Assembly (NCBI GenBank): GCA_008508345.1
Contig: QNGE01000132.1
Location: 62,001 to 126,000 of the forward strand
Reading direction: 5' to 3'
Length of the DNA: 64,000 nt
Source: Paragonimus westermani
Taxonomy: Eukaryota; Platyhelminthes; Trematoda; Plagiorchiida; Troglotrematidae
Positions 37,583 through 48,262 of this stretch are shown here, piece by piece. Position 1 is the first letter of the stretch; every line of letters starts with the position of its first letter. The notes below the pieces were generated by a model. That model was not told the DNA's origin, searched no databases, and was given only the letters and a program-made list of their open reading frames with translations. A program made the position numbers and the translations under genes.

Positions 37583-39974
37583 ATACCGACAAAGTGAAAC
37601 TGAAGAGGTTCATTGTCGGGCGGAACAAATTTTCCAGCAAGTGGTAAGAGTTCAAGAAATCACACAGAGATGGAGCAATGTACAACAAACAGCTGTGGTG
37701 GTGATTAGCATAGGACGTACGGAATATTAAAAAATTTATATTAATTTTCAACGCCAAGAAGACCAAGAACTAGAACAGATTATTAGAGGCGCATGTATGC
37801 ACTGTGCGGGGGGAATGATAATTCATTAGTGTCAACGAATACACAATGGTTGTAGAAAGTGGTGTACGTTTTCGTAGTTGTTTCCATAAGAGTTTCCAGT
37901 GCAACCGCCTTTAACAGGCACAGCTTTGTAGCAGTGAGATTTTAAAAATCACAGATCACTTGCAATTAACAATAATTTCCCCATTTACACTTTGTTTCCA
38001 GCCCGTGTCTCAGAGAGTTTTGCCGTGACCTTTAGCTCCACAGTTACTAGGACTCGTCATTTGTGCACATCGTTCTCAATACCGGATTTGAACTCAACTC
38101 ACGTTCTCATGAAGGTATCTGTTGGATCTGTTGAAGCTTGTCTGGTAAACTTGTTGTCTTTGTTTGGTATGATGAGGAGCGGTGAATTTGTTGACGCGTG
38201 TTTGGTTCAATTGTAAAAAGATGATCGTAAATTTGACTTTATTAGTCAGTAAACGATCACGACGAATTTTGTACCTTAATTGCATAGTATCTGGTTTCCT
38301 TCTTTTATGATTATCATTACTTATCTGGCAAAAATTTCCTTCTTGATACTGTGTGACACGTACGCACCTCTATCCACACCAGATTGTTTTTATGAGCTCA
38401 TTTCCCGTTGACTGGTGACCGCCGGCGGTTTCCTGTTGGATAGTTTGTGTATAAGATTAATTCGCATTCAAGGTGATATGGTACCTTTAATGTAGTTTTA
38501 TTTACTAGTACTGTATAAATTTCATTCCTTTCGATGGTCTTTTCTGACTTTTTTGGACTTGGAAAATAATCCCGTTCGCCCCGCCGTCTGGATAGACGTT
38601 AATTGAATTGTCGGATATGCGTTACTGGGTGAATTACCTACAGATCGCCAGGAGCGATTTAACAGTGTCGTTTTGTTTTCGAATCCACTGACTGAACAGA
38701 TTATCGTATCTAAATGTTGAGGCACATCCTTTAATGAATATTGACGATGTAGCCTGGTTTACTCGAGGGAAAACAGGACGGCAGGTCCGCCAACTGCAAT
38801 CTAGATCAATGCTAAACCAGTATAATATATACCTTGGCAAGCCGTTAAAAAACGTCGTTGTGCTGCGTTCCACAGAGAACACGAAACAATGAAGCAGACG
38901 CGGCCACTTTAATCCAGACGAAAATCAAGTTTTCACCCGCGAGTGTTAATCAATAATAACCTATCGGAAACTTGACGCCGCTCGACGAAAGGCGAGCACG
39001 TTGGAGACGGTGATCATTTCAGAATGGACTGTCATCCAATGGCACAGAAATCAAAAAAACGTACTGTTTGCATTTGCTGATTACATGTCGGTAGACTATT
39101 GGGCTGATTGTTCGGTCAACTAGGAAGCTGTGCAACAAAGCAGATTAATAAACAGCAGTCAAAAATTTCAAGTGGCTTCAAAGTTAAACTATACATGTAA
39201 GCTATGATTATTTAACAGCTCATTTTCTAATGTCCACTGTCGGGGAAGATCCTACTTAGGGTGATTCTCAGTGTTCAGGCATAGTTTTATGTGAACGCAC
39301 TCTTTCACGAACATGGAAGATGGATGGGTTCAGTTAGCGCTGCTTAGCCAAATCACACCTGGCATAGAAAGGACTCGGCCCTCTTCGATCCCAAGTAGGT
39401 TTGAGTAGCTGCGTTGGCCATTTATGATCGGTCGCATAGGTGACTTGGACCAAACTCATACATTGTTCACCTGATCGATATCCATACGAAACAACAGCAA
39501 CTGTCATCCCATCACTTAAGTTGACATTACAGCCCGATACGGTAAAAAGTTTAAAGTGGAATCAATTTGAAATTGTCCTGAAACTGCTCATTTTTGTCAT
39601 ATCACGACTTGAAATGTTATGCAGGGCCTGGTTAGTGGTCTCCACATTATCGTCTTAGGCTTTGACAGTAGAAACTATACCTGCAGTAAGTTCTTGCTAC
39701 TAAAACACTCGACGAGGTAGCGTCACACACATGAATTGAAACAGTATTACTCTGTGGTTCGGTAACCTCGGCTTACGGCGAAATCGATTGCAGGATACAG
39801 ATTGTTATATTTTTGCGTCACCGCTGAGACAACCAGTCAGTAGTGCACCAAGCTCCCTGATGCTATCCGTAAGGCGACAGGTAACCTGTACAGTCCTCTG
39901 CGACTGAAGGTATCTGATTGTGCAGTGAATAATGCAGTAACATATCATATCCCATAGCTGATTACCAGACGTAC
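37583..39974. other. No gene recognised
   Basis: About 2.4 kb with only short unassigned frames (for example 37515-37766 minus, hydrophobic; 38634-38882 minus; 39440-39658 plus). Confidence 0.35.
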
Positions 39975-41359
39975 TTCCATCCAAAAAGTGTCTGTAATCC
40001 GAAACGAATTGCATGGTAGCCATAACTGATCATCTTCCGTTTCTACAATAGTGAAGCTAACTTTTAAGACCCTCGTTCTTCACGTACAATCTGTCCGAAG
40101 AATCAATCTACTAGATTGTGTCTTCGTGGAATTAGTTATCATTGAGTATAAACTGGTACCTTCTCTATGACTCATTAGTTCGTGTTTTGTAACCTGACAC
40201 AAGGAAGCGTAATATTTTGGGGATCCTGGTGACGATGGAAGGTTTTTTTGTCCGTAACTGTTCCACGTATGATTACCGCTCCCCTTCCTCTGTCGCTCTG
40301 GACTCGACGCCATTCCACTTAAATATACACCATTTGACACACAGCGGGCTACATCTGCAAAGTCACCTCAGCTTAAACAAGTCCCCGTAACACACTGGTG
40401 TTGGAAGAGTAGACAAAGCGAACAAAGTAGCTGCGTTGATTGTTACCTTAGTTTCTATCGTCTCGTTTGCAAATGTAATTTTAGTTCGCCATGGTCTCCC
40501 TGTGAAGTGTTCGGAAGTTGAGTCACTATGAACAAAAACTCTAGTTGTCGAATGGTCTACTGTTACATTAAATACCTGGCCACCTACAACCCATATCTTA
40601 GCATGCGATCGTCCACGAAGTTTTTCAGCTGACGTTTGTCTGATAAATGGATATTACGAGTGTGGGAACCCGGTTTGGTATGGTTGGGGATAAAAGCAGA
40701 CCATGCTTCACAAATTCGTAATTTGAAAGTCGTCGAAAGTCACTCCGATTTACCATATAGTTTTTTCATACGCATATGTTAACTTTTAATTTTATAAGCT
40801 GAATAGCAGTTGGGAAATTGCACATCTCAAACACAGTGAAAGTAGCCAGCTCTGTCCAACCCCTATATTGAGCACAACTAAGAAGCTTGCAGAGTTGAAA
40901 AAACTATCGGTAGAATATGCCTGGTTTTTCCTATCCGATTCCATGACACACGACCAATTTACTCATTTAGGAGCGCACAACGTGTTTCCATCAAAAACGA
41001 ACAAAGTTTATTCACCCTGTTGTCCAATGCCAGAGAGCATGATATGCATTGTGAAACGAGTCACACAGTCTTATAAGGTGCACTTGAATCAGGCAAGAAT
41101 AGTTGAAAATATGTGGGACTTCTTGGGCTTTTCGTAAAAATAGGCTTTACCTGCACTCACGAATCTTGATCTCGGATTGGCGAGCTTGTGTTTCCAGGTG
41201 TATTTGTATACGCGTGCAATCTGGTCTATAGCGATCAACTGACAATACGCTTCCGCCTGTCTACGGTTACGCCAACATAACTGCCCTCGCGGCTTCACTC
41301 GACTGAACACTACATTACAAACACCGTCAACCTCTGGACGAACACAAACACAATGCATG
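39975..41359 (-). CDS. Candidate three-exon gene fragment, product unknown
   Basis: Exon a is 41359-41151: acceptor cttcttttgtttaaag, product with VFSRVKPRGQLCWRNRRQAE and ending at GCAG|GTAAAG in phase 1. Exon b is 40354-40160: acceptor gtgactttgcag, starting in the matching phase, product GMASSPERQRKGSGNHTWNS and NLPSSPGSPKYYASLCQ, ending GAAG|GTACCA, again phase 1. Exon c is 40042-39975: acceptor cttcactattgtag, product ETEDDQLWLPCNSFRITDTF, ending GGAA|GTACGT. Introns would be 796 and 117 nt. Three acceptors with fair pyrimidine tracts and two matching phase joins are more than expected by chance, but no domain is recognised and neither a start nor a stop exon was found. The middle exon is rich in Ser, Gly, Pro and basic residues. 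All boundaries are inference. Confidence 0.35.
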
Positions 41360-42273
41360 CTTTAAACAAAAGAAGACGGCGTTTTCGTCCATCCACATTA
41401 GTGTTGAATTAATCCACAGTTGTTAAACGCTAATTGGTCGAGCCAAGCCGTATCGGCTGACGAAATAACCCACTGTAAGGAATTTCATCAAACTAATACG
41501 GACCTAAACTGTGATACGGCTATTGGATCTCTCTTAATAAACACTAGCTGCAGTGATGTTGTGGACCACACAATCGGTGGAATCGAGAGTAGTAATGGGT
41601 ACTCGAGGCTGAGATATGAATAACACATGAGTTGACTCTTGTGGTTGCCGTTTTCACCAGATACCATCTGAGTCCGGCTAAAAGTCCATTTTGTACGTAC
41701 AAGCGAAAAGTACGGACTGGGTACATGTCTTCAGGTCTCGGCACTAACGTTTGCCAAGGCCCTCCTGCCTAGGCAAAATGATGTCGATTTGTCAACCAGT
41801 CTAGTTCGCACGGCGGAGCAAGATTGTTCTCGTCTGCAGTTCGTGCTGTGTAAATTTACCACGGTTACTGACATGCAATGGCTCAGCCGTCTGTATCACT
41901 GGTGGACGGAAACGGCTGTTGCCTTGTTGAAAAATCTACACGAGACTGGTTGGTTTATTATCGGGAATAAAAGACCAGTAATCGCAGTTGTATAATTTTC
42001 TCCTTCTGTACTAATTAGCACGTGATTTATTTTCAGATCTCAGTTCAACTCAATTACACTTGTTGTTCCAGTGTGTTCGGTTTTATAAATTTTTTATGCC
42101 CAAATTGTACCGTCACTTTCAACCAAATTGGATAAAATATCAGACACAAATACAGAGAATTAAAAACAGTATAGTGGACAAACTCGTTTTAATCATCAAA
42201 CTTAACTCAGCGTCCATCTGAACCAGTTTTGCTATAGCAGACCGAAAAGAAACAGGTAAACAGGGGAATGTGT
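41360..42273. other. No gene recognised
   Basis: Short unassigned frames at 41420-41623 and 41789-41995 (plus) and 41544-41744 (minus). If the candidate minus-strand gene is real, its upstream exons could lie here. Confidence 0.35.
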
Positions 42274-42623
42274 GATGAAAATCTACTCGATTCACCACTT
42301 TCCCAACCCCAATACAATAAGAGACCGATCAGGATTGGACAAAAACTTTCAATCTTACGTCTTTCGTTAATCATCTATTCATTTGTTCCGTATTACACCA
42401 ACTACCTTACAGTTTGTAACTTTGTATGTGCTAATACAGTCATCCATTGGCATACGGTAATTTCTCTAACACTGCTGTACATCCATAAATTCGACTTCTT
42501 TTCTCGTGAATGGGGACTACTTAGTGCAACCAGTACGAGGTTTTCTCCTTATTACATGCGTGAGGGTTTCAATTCGAGTAGTACTGCTAGGGCTATTCCA
42601 ATTCGCTGATTCCGAGTATTACA
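42274..42623 (+). repeat. Dispersed repeat R, copy 2 (open frame kept)
   Basis: Starts gatgaaaatctactcgattc and ends at the gagtatt block. The frame from 42268 to 42609 is open for 113 codons: DENLLDSPLSQPQYNKRP, IYSFVPYYTNYLTVCNFV, HWHTVISLTLLYIHKFDFF and MREGFNSSSTARAIPIR. The middle has two strongly hydrophobic segments that could be membrane helices. Copy 3 on the other strand keeps the same frame open with a clearly related product, while copy 1 has stops. No family was recognised, so this may be part of a transposon protein, a duplicated exon or a non-coding repeat. Confidence 0.6.
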
Positions 42624-44111
42624 GGACGACGTCAGACTCATCGTAGTCACAAAAGGAAATAGTTTTGTGTCACAAACATGTTACAATTTTGACGCAACTT
42701 GCACTGTAGTTATATGATCGATCATGAACTGCGTACATGGCAACGTCAGTCACATGGTTCAAATAATATTACAGGGATTATGGGGATGGATGAATGAAAA
42801 CACTGCTGCTCGCCTGAGATACACACGAAACTGAACAGTTTTCGCAAGTTTCACTTGATGCTGAATCAGAACGACGAAAATGATTGAAATAAAAGGTGTC
42901 CAACCAACGAGATGGGTTGCTGTTTCAATGACACTTGAACCTCACATTGGTTGTTTCACCAGACTTATCTCCTGTGAATGACAAGGAAGTGCACTGTGTG
43001 TTCTTTCTTCTAAGAACGCTACACAGGCTGACCACACATAGCTCCGTGTAGTTAACTCACAAAGATATCATGCGTAAAGTTGATAATTACTCGAATATTA
43101 TATCCGGTGCACTTATCCCTATGACTCTTTTGACAGCGTAGTTTGTGCGCGTTCTGTTTGTTACAGTAGAAGAGAGCTGATTACATTCAAGAAACTGTTC
43201 CCAGATTTGACGGCCCACGAACAAATTTCCACCTTCCTCATGGCTAGTCCAATGAATACGTCTTTACTCTGTCATATTTGATTAGAAAGCCTCGATACTG
43301 AAAATGTGGAGCACACAACTTTGACAAAAACACTCTTCCAATCCGGGTTGCCCGAATTTTATTAAACGCCCAGTTTTGTGCCTTATGCAACGGAGCCAAC
43401 AGGCTGTGTCTAACAAAAATGTTGGCTACCAATTCAACACCGACTTACATAGGTTGCAATGAGGCAGTGTACTTTTGTTTATCATAAGGCTATTTATGTC
43501 TTCCGTTAGTTGTTATACAGAGCTCTATACTAGAATTTAATGTAAAACACGTCCTCGTCTTCAGAGGACGAACCACAGAATAGTTCTTCGCATGAATAAC
43601 GAAACCTGTTAATTGTATTGCGGTACCTCATTGTTTCAAGCTCTTTTATAATCCTGTTCATCAGGAATGAAGGTGTCAGCTAAAACTATTTTCTCAGCTC
43701 AACTGCCACTGTCATTAGGAACTTCATTCAAACTAAAACCAGATACGTTTTTTCACGTTTCGCACTCTTGGATTCAAGATGTCTGAATATCTAGGCAATT
43801 TTTCCTATCACACAAAGGACCAATGGTAGCGGTTGCAGTAAGGAATGTGGACAGTGAATATGCGAGGAAGTAGATGTGCGCCGAAAAATCGAGTCATGTA
43901 AATGTTCTACCACATACAGAACCTACCGAATGATGGAGTGGAAGCTGGAACCACTCATTAATAAGTTACGCTCGCCTACGTAAGGCTTTGTTCAGTCGAC
44001 TACTCCACATCGAACTCCAACTCAGCTTTCGAGTAGATGGATCGTCACTTTCGTTTTGTACTGTAAAACAATTCGTTTCTTTGATGAACTTGCATAAGGC
44101 AACAAGAAGAC
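42624..44111. other. No gene recognised
   Basis: About 1.5 kb without a recognisable motif; the short minus-strand frames at 43244-43432 and 43966-44160 are unassigned. Confidence 0.4.
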
Positions 44112-44321
44112 GCAAACCATGTGATGTCCTCCGGAGTAACCTTCCACACGCTCCAATCACACATGGGCATGTAACTAATCCTAAACATTGGGATAAGGTT
44201 CCATAAGACGGAAGCCATGGCTTAGGGGAGTAAACAGACAGACAGGGAAGTGAAGATTAGAAATATGGGGATGCAGACTACCAGAGCAGCTGCCAGGCCA
44301 ACACAAATTTCTTGAACACAC
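44112..44321 (-). repeat. Inverted 3'-end copy of a Penelope-like element (left arm)
   Basis: About 210 bp that match the reverse complement of 45109-45320 at roughly 85% by eye, from accatgtgatg..cctccggag to ttgaacacac. On the minus strand it encodes the end of the PLE polyprotein (CSRNLCWPGSCSGS) and its 3' untranslated part (atggggatg..., cattgggataaggttcc). The element thus carries an inverted piece of its own 3' end in front of its coding remnant. Inverted, 5'-truncated copies next to the full copy are a known habit of Penelope elements. Confidence 0.75.
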
Positions 44322-45108
44322 TAGAAAGAAGGAAGTGTACAACTGTCTTTTGCTTCTGGATATTCTAGTTATCCGAAGACCAGATAGATAAGAAGATCCA
44401 TTTACAGAAAGCTTTCTGGACAGGACAGTATACACACTTTGAAAGCATGTGCCCACTACGATATAAGAGCAACCCGGTTTGAACGTCCTTTCACAGAGCA
44501 CGGAATCTATGTACAGAAGACAATCTACCCCAAGGATTGAGCACACTCACAGATGCGCTGCAATCCAACGGGTACCCACTTCGATTTTTCAGAAAATATA
44601 GCAGTGTCGTTACTCCAAGGGTACAGAAAAAACGGTACCAAAGAAGATAGTGCACTTAGAATTCTCGTTTCTAAATGGCGGCTGGTCAACAGCGAAAGAA
44701 AGATGTCTATCAGCTGTTTTATGCAGATCATATAACGCTATACAACTAGGTGAACCAGGGCCTCAACAGTCTCACCGGTTGCGAACAAACAGCCTACGTC
44801 TATCAACTCCCAGTGTTCAGACAAATATTCATGTAGATGCAGTAGGAGCTACACAGATAGGACCAACCGACAGCTAGTTGCTTGTATCAGGGAGCACGTT
44901 CCCAAGTGGATAGGAACAACACTAGAAAAGCCAGGTGTGAGCAAAGAGGCCGACGGGCGGAACCCAGCGTCATCAGTAGCAAAACATTCAATCAAAACAG
45001 GACACAGAGTCAAGGTTTGTGACGCATTCTGTGTGAGTTATCGATGCCACCAGAAACGCATTCCCGAGCTTGTTGAGACTTTGGCTACCAGATATCAGAA
45101 TCCCTTCT
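44322..45108 (+). pseudogene. Penelope-like element: RT C-terminus, linker and GIY-YIG nuclease remnant
   Basis: Reading 5' to 3' across several frames: LLLLDILVIRRPDR (worn RT thumb entry) at about 44350, then DALQSNGYPLRFFRKYSS at 44540-44600, the NGYP linker found between RT and nuclease of PLEs. From 44808 one frame stays open for over 100 codons: CSDKYSCRCSRSYTDRT, RQLVACIREHVPKWI, ASSVAKHSIKTGH, KVCDAFCVSYR and then the C-terminal block in the right arm. That is the order of the canonical PLE GIY-YIG nuclease, but YIG has become YTD and the first half has stops and shifts. Retrotransposition by RT plus this nuclease is family knowledge; this copy is dead. Confidence 0.75.
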
Positions 45109-45320
45109 GTGTGTTCAGAAACAATTTGTGTTGGCCTGGCTGCTGCCCTGGTAGTTAGCATCCCCATATTTCTAATCTTCACTTCCGTGTCTGTCAGTCT
45201 ACTCCTGTAAGTCATGACTCCCGTCTTATGGAAACTTATCCCAATGTTTAAGACTGGTTACATGTCCATGTGTGATTGAAACGTATGAAAGGTTACTCCG
45301 AAGGAAATCACATGATTTAC
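45109..45320 (+). repeat. PLE 3' end (right arm of the inverted repeat)
   Basis: Codes for the last PLE residues (FCVFRNNLCWPGCCPGS, where other copies have a LPWP block) and then untranslated sequence. It is the partner of 44112-44321. Arm similarity continues past the coding end to about 45320 (atcatgtgatttccttcggag on the minus strand). Confidence 0.75.
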
Positions 45321-46160
45321 TTCTCACTGTTTTCATTTACCAAATTTTTATCTTGGATTCCATCGTCCAGCTGCCTATATCAAAATTCTGACAGAAAGGT
45401 CTTTCAGTTCAAATCCCGATGTAGTAAAAACCTGGCGGTTCATATTCCTTACGAGAGCAGCTATAAGCTGCGATTACCGATTATTCGTAGTCAGCCTGTC
45501 AATGGAGGTTGTAGTAATGGAGACTGCGAAGAAGAATGCCTGTTCGATGTAACCGAAACAATATGAACAGCAGAGTTGGTACGCAAGTACTGCTTAATTT
45601 CATATAGTCTACCTGGTATACACAATCATACAGAAACTGTTGATGAACTCACAGTCATCCTTTTTCTAGAAAGTAATACTTGTGCGCTTGTTACTGTGGT
45701 TTGACAGTCGTAAATCCAAGAAGGTAAACAGAAGGAGAGAGAAGGGTGCATATCTACTAAAGAAAGCTACGCCTGTATACAATCATTCAATATCAAGGTA
45801 CATTGTTTAGGCATCAATATGGAATAGATTTAGGGAACAGCTATGCCATCAATCCGAAGTAAATATACATAACTGTAGTTGAATGCCCTAAGCGTTGTCT
45901 TATCACCTTACAAGTGAGTGATGGAGGTGATCTAATCAAATCCAATCTAGAAATGACCATTTTTCGGGATTCGGTACCTTAACGTTCATGTCAACAGCCC
46001 AAAGGTGATACCAACGGTACTAGAAGCGTTGGTCCTAATGGTATCAATACCATAACTAGCACTGATTGTATCAAGTGGCGAATGCTAGAGAGACTTTGGC
46101 TATCAACTCACGTGACCTGGATCCTCTTTCTTCAATGTAACTGAAAAGATGAGCAGTAAA
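45321..46160. other. No gene recognised
   Basis: A 96-codon frame at 45276-45566 (plus) begins inside the PLE arm and continues outside (FQFKSRCSKNLAVHIPYES, then SQPVNGGCSNGDCEEECL). The Cys-rich end is notable, but there is no further support. Confidence 0.35.
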
Positions 46161-46960
46161 AATGATAGGACAAGTAGCAGGTTTTTTCTATGGTTCGTTC
46201 GATCATGGCAAGCGTTCAAAAGCCTGGAAATTTCAAACTGCACCTCTACTCTCAACAGAAGTGGTTGTGAAGAATCTGTTGTATACAAGCCGGTTGTTCT
46301 GTCGCCTGTTACTGCACCTTAACACCATTAGACTGCTTGTAGATAAAGCACGATCGACCAAAATGGTTGGTGGAGGTAAGCCATTAAATCTATTATGCTT
46401 GGATTTCCCAAAAGCATTTGATACTGTCAAATACACAGTTTTTGTGCGATTGGAAATTCAGTCGTAGGACAACACGGATAATCTATTTTTGTAGCTTATA
46501 GATTATCTGAAAGACAGATACTTTGAAACAAAAGTTTCCGACGCACCTCCTTCTAACACTGGATGCGTACTAATGGGATCCGTACTTGGTCTGCTATTGC
46601 CTCCATCACTTGTTCTTCAGATATCACAGCCTGGAATTTCACAACTACTGCTAAGAATGATTAAGCGACACTGTGAAAACTAGTGGATAGTATTATTGAA
46701 ACGGGAACGGTTCTAACTTACGTTAACCAGTTGTATCGTTAGGTTACGAGGTACCATCTTGCGTTCAACTACCCTAAACATAAACTGATGCCATTAGCCA
46801 TCATCTAGCGTTGAGCACTTTTCAGGACTAGAAGGCTATCTACTAGCGTCGGTCAGTACGACTTGGGATAATCATTTCAAATGATCTATGTCTGCTTTGA
46901 AACTGTTTGTCGGTAAGATAGAAAAGGCGATTTGACCCTTGGAATTTTAACCAGGTTTTG
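46161..46960 (+). pseudogene. LINE reverse transcriptase fragment, second copy (CR1/Jockey-like)
   Basis: The frame at 46340-46440 reads KPLNLLCLDFPKAFDTVKY, RT motif A with its Asp residues kept. In shifted frames follow IDYLKDRYFETKVSDAP and CVLMGSVLGLLLPPSLVL (the G.PQGSVLGPLLF block), then at 46800-46920 EHFSGLEGYLLA, DLGIIISNDL and SALKLFVGKIEKAI. DLG(V/I).IS.DL and the A..K....L helix are standard at the end of the RT domain of CR1/Jockey LINEs. At least three frame changes and several stops show it is dead. The YADD block could not be found and is presumably deleted. Compared with 3880-4490 it is a different, better-kept member. Confidence 0.8.
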
Positions 46961-47879
46961 TTTTACTTTCCAGCTATACGACTTTCTCTTGATGTTCACT
47001 TCACGGGTACGTGTTCATTTTCAGTTGCAGGTATTATCTTGCCCGTTTGTCCTTGAGAACGACATTCTCATTATAGACAGGGTGTAGTGTATATCAACTG
47101 AACGTTTTTTCATCGTTTCGTTTTTTGTTACCTAAAAAGTTGTTTGAATCGTGTCAGCCCCCATGTATTTTCAGCATATCAAAGGCGAATTTGTATCGAC
47201 TTACAAAAGGAAACGTCAGCCGTTGCATCTTCTGAGGTATGTTGTAACCTTCAACCGATCTGAAATGACTTGTCCAAATCTCTCATGACAATAACATGAA
47301 TAGGTGAGTACAAGCGAACGCTTGTGACACAAGTCTGTCTGAAATCAGTTTGACCGGAATGGAACATATGAAGTGCTGGTAGATCACCAATGCCGATGTC
47401 GGCATCGCGTTTGTTGAATTGCGTTCGCTTCATGTATGACGGTCACATCTGAGTTTCACTTCATTTTCCCTACTCCAAATGAATTTGCACTACTTTGCTC
47501 CTGTTTTCACGTTCTTCACTATCTTTCTGTTTGTTTTTCGTGTTGAAATCTCCTTAACTGTCTGTTTTCTCGTTTTCCTCAACCACAGATCTAAGTGCAC
47601 ATAACTATTGCATGTTTTCTCTGATCACGAAAATTCCAACGTTTTGATGAAACTGATACTAATACTGTCTAATCCTAATGGTGAGTTACAATTCTTCATA
47701 CACTGAAAACCACTCACAATGTATTATCATTTCCTCTCTGTCTTACAACATCGTTTTCCTATTCAGCGTCATTATGGGCTGGCAGGTTGTGCAACATACT
47801 CAAATCTTTGACGCACATGATGTAGCCCGGTGATCAAAGGTCGGTGTGGCATACAAACAGATTCAAAGATTAATCAAAG
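46961..47879. other. No gene recognised
   Basis: One minus-strand frame (47251-47433, KRDADIGIGDLPALHMF) is protein-like but unassigned. Otherwise nothing supportable. Confidence 0.35.
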
Positions 47880-48262
47880 GCTGAGAATAAAGACATCTTC
47901 AGGCAGGTACAACTATATAAGGAGCAAGCAGAGTTAAATCGAGATATCGATCAGACCTATTACAGAGAAACTAGGTCACTGGTCAGTCAGTTGATTTGAT
48001 CGCCGAGGTTGGCTACAGATCCGATAGATTTCTGGCCATGGTAAGTAGAGCGTCTGGACAAACCGTTTTTGATAACATAATATCGGGTCAGCCAGCCTGA
48101 TTCTGATAGCCTTGGCAGCACAAATTGTTCTAATTCGGACAGGATTTGATGGGTTGTCTGGCATGTGATACACCCTTTTGAAGTCTTCATCCGTTTTCAC
48201 CTGGTGTCCGCTTTCAAACGGATGACCAAATGTGTACTCAATATTTCGCGCGCTGTTAGTGG
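47880..48262 (-). pseudogene. Penelope-like element C-terminus and 3' tail
   Basis: On the minus strand, one frame reads HPFESGHQVKTDEDFKRVYH, MPDNPSNPVRIRTICAAKAI, then RIRLADPILCYQKRFVQTL and YLPWPEIYR. The pattern H..E(S/T)GH.V....F..(V/I)Y...... (A)I.IR(L/Y)..P.LC.QK.FV.TL.LPWP is shared with 55110-55462 and, more loosely, with 44322-45108. It is the part after the GIY-YIG nuclease core in PLEs. The coding end is followed by cctgaagatgtctttattct, a phrase common at PLE 3' ends. The copy is 5'-truncated just before the nuclease core; the remaining coding end has no stop. Confidence 0.7.
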
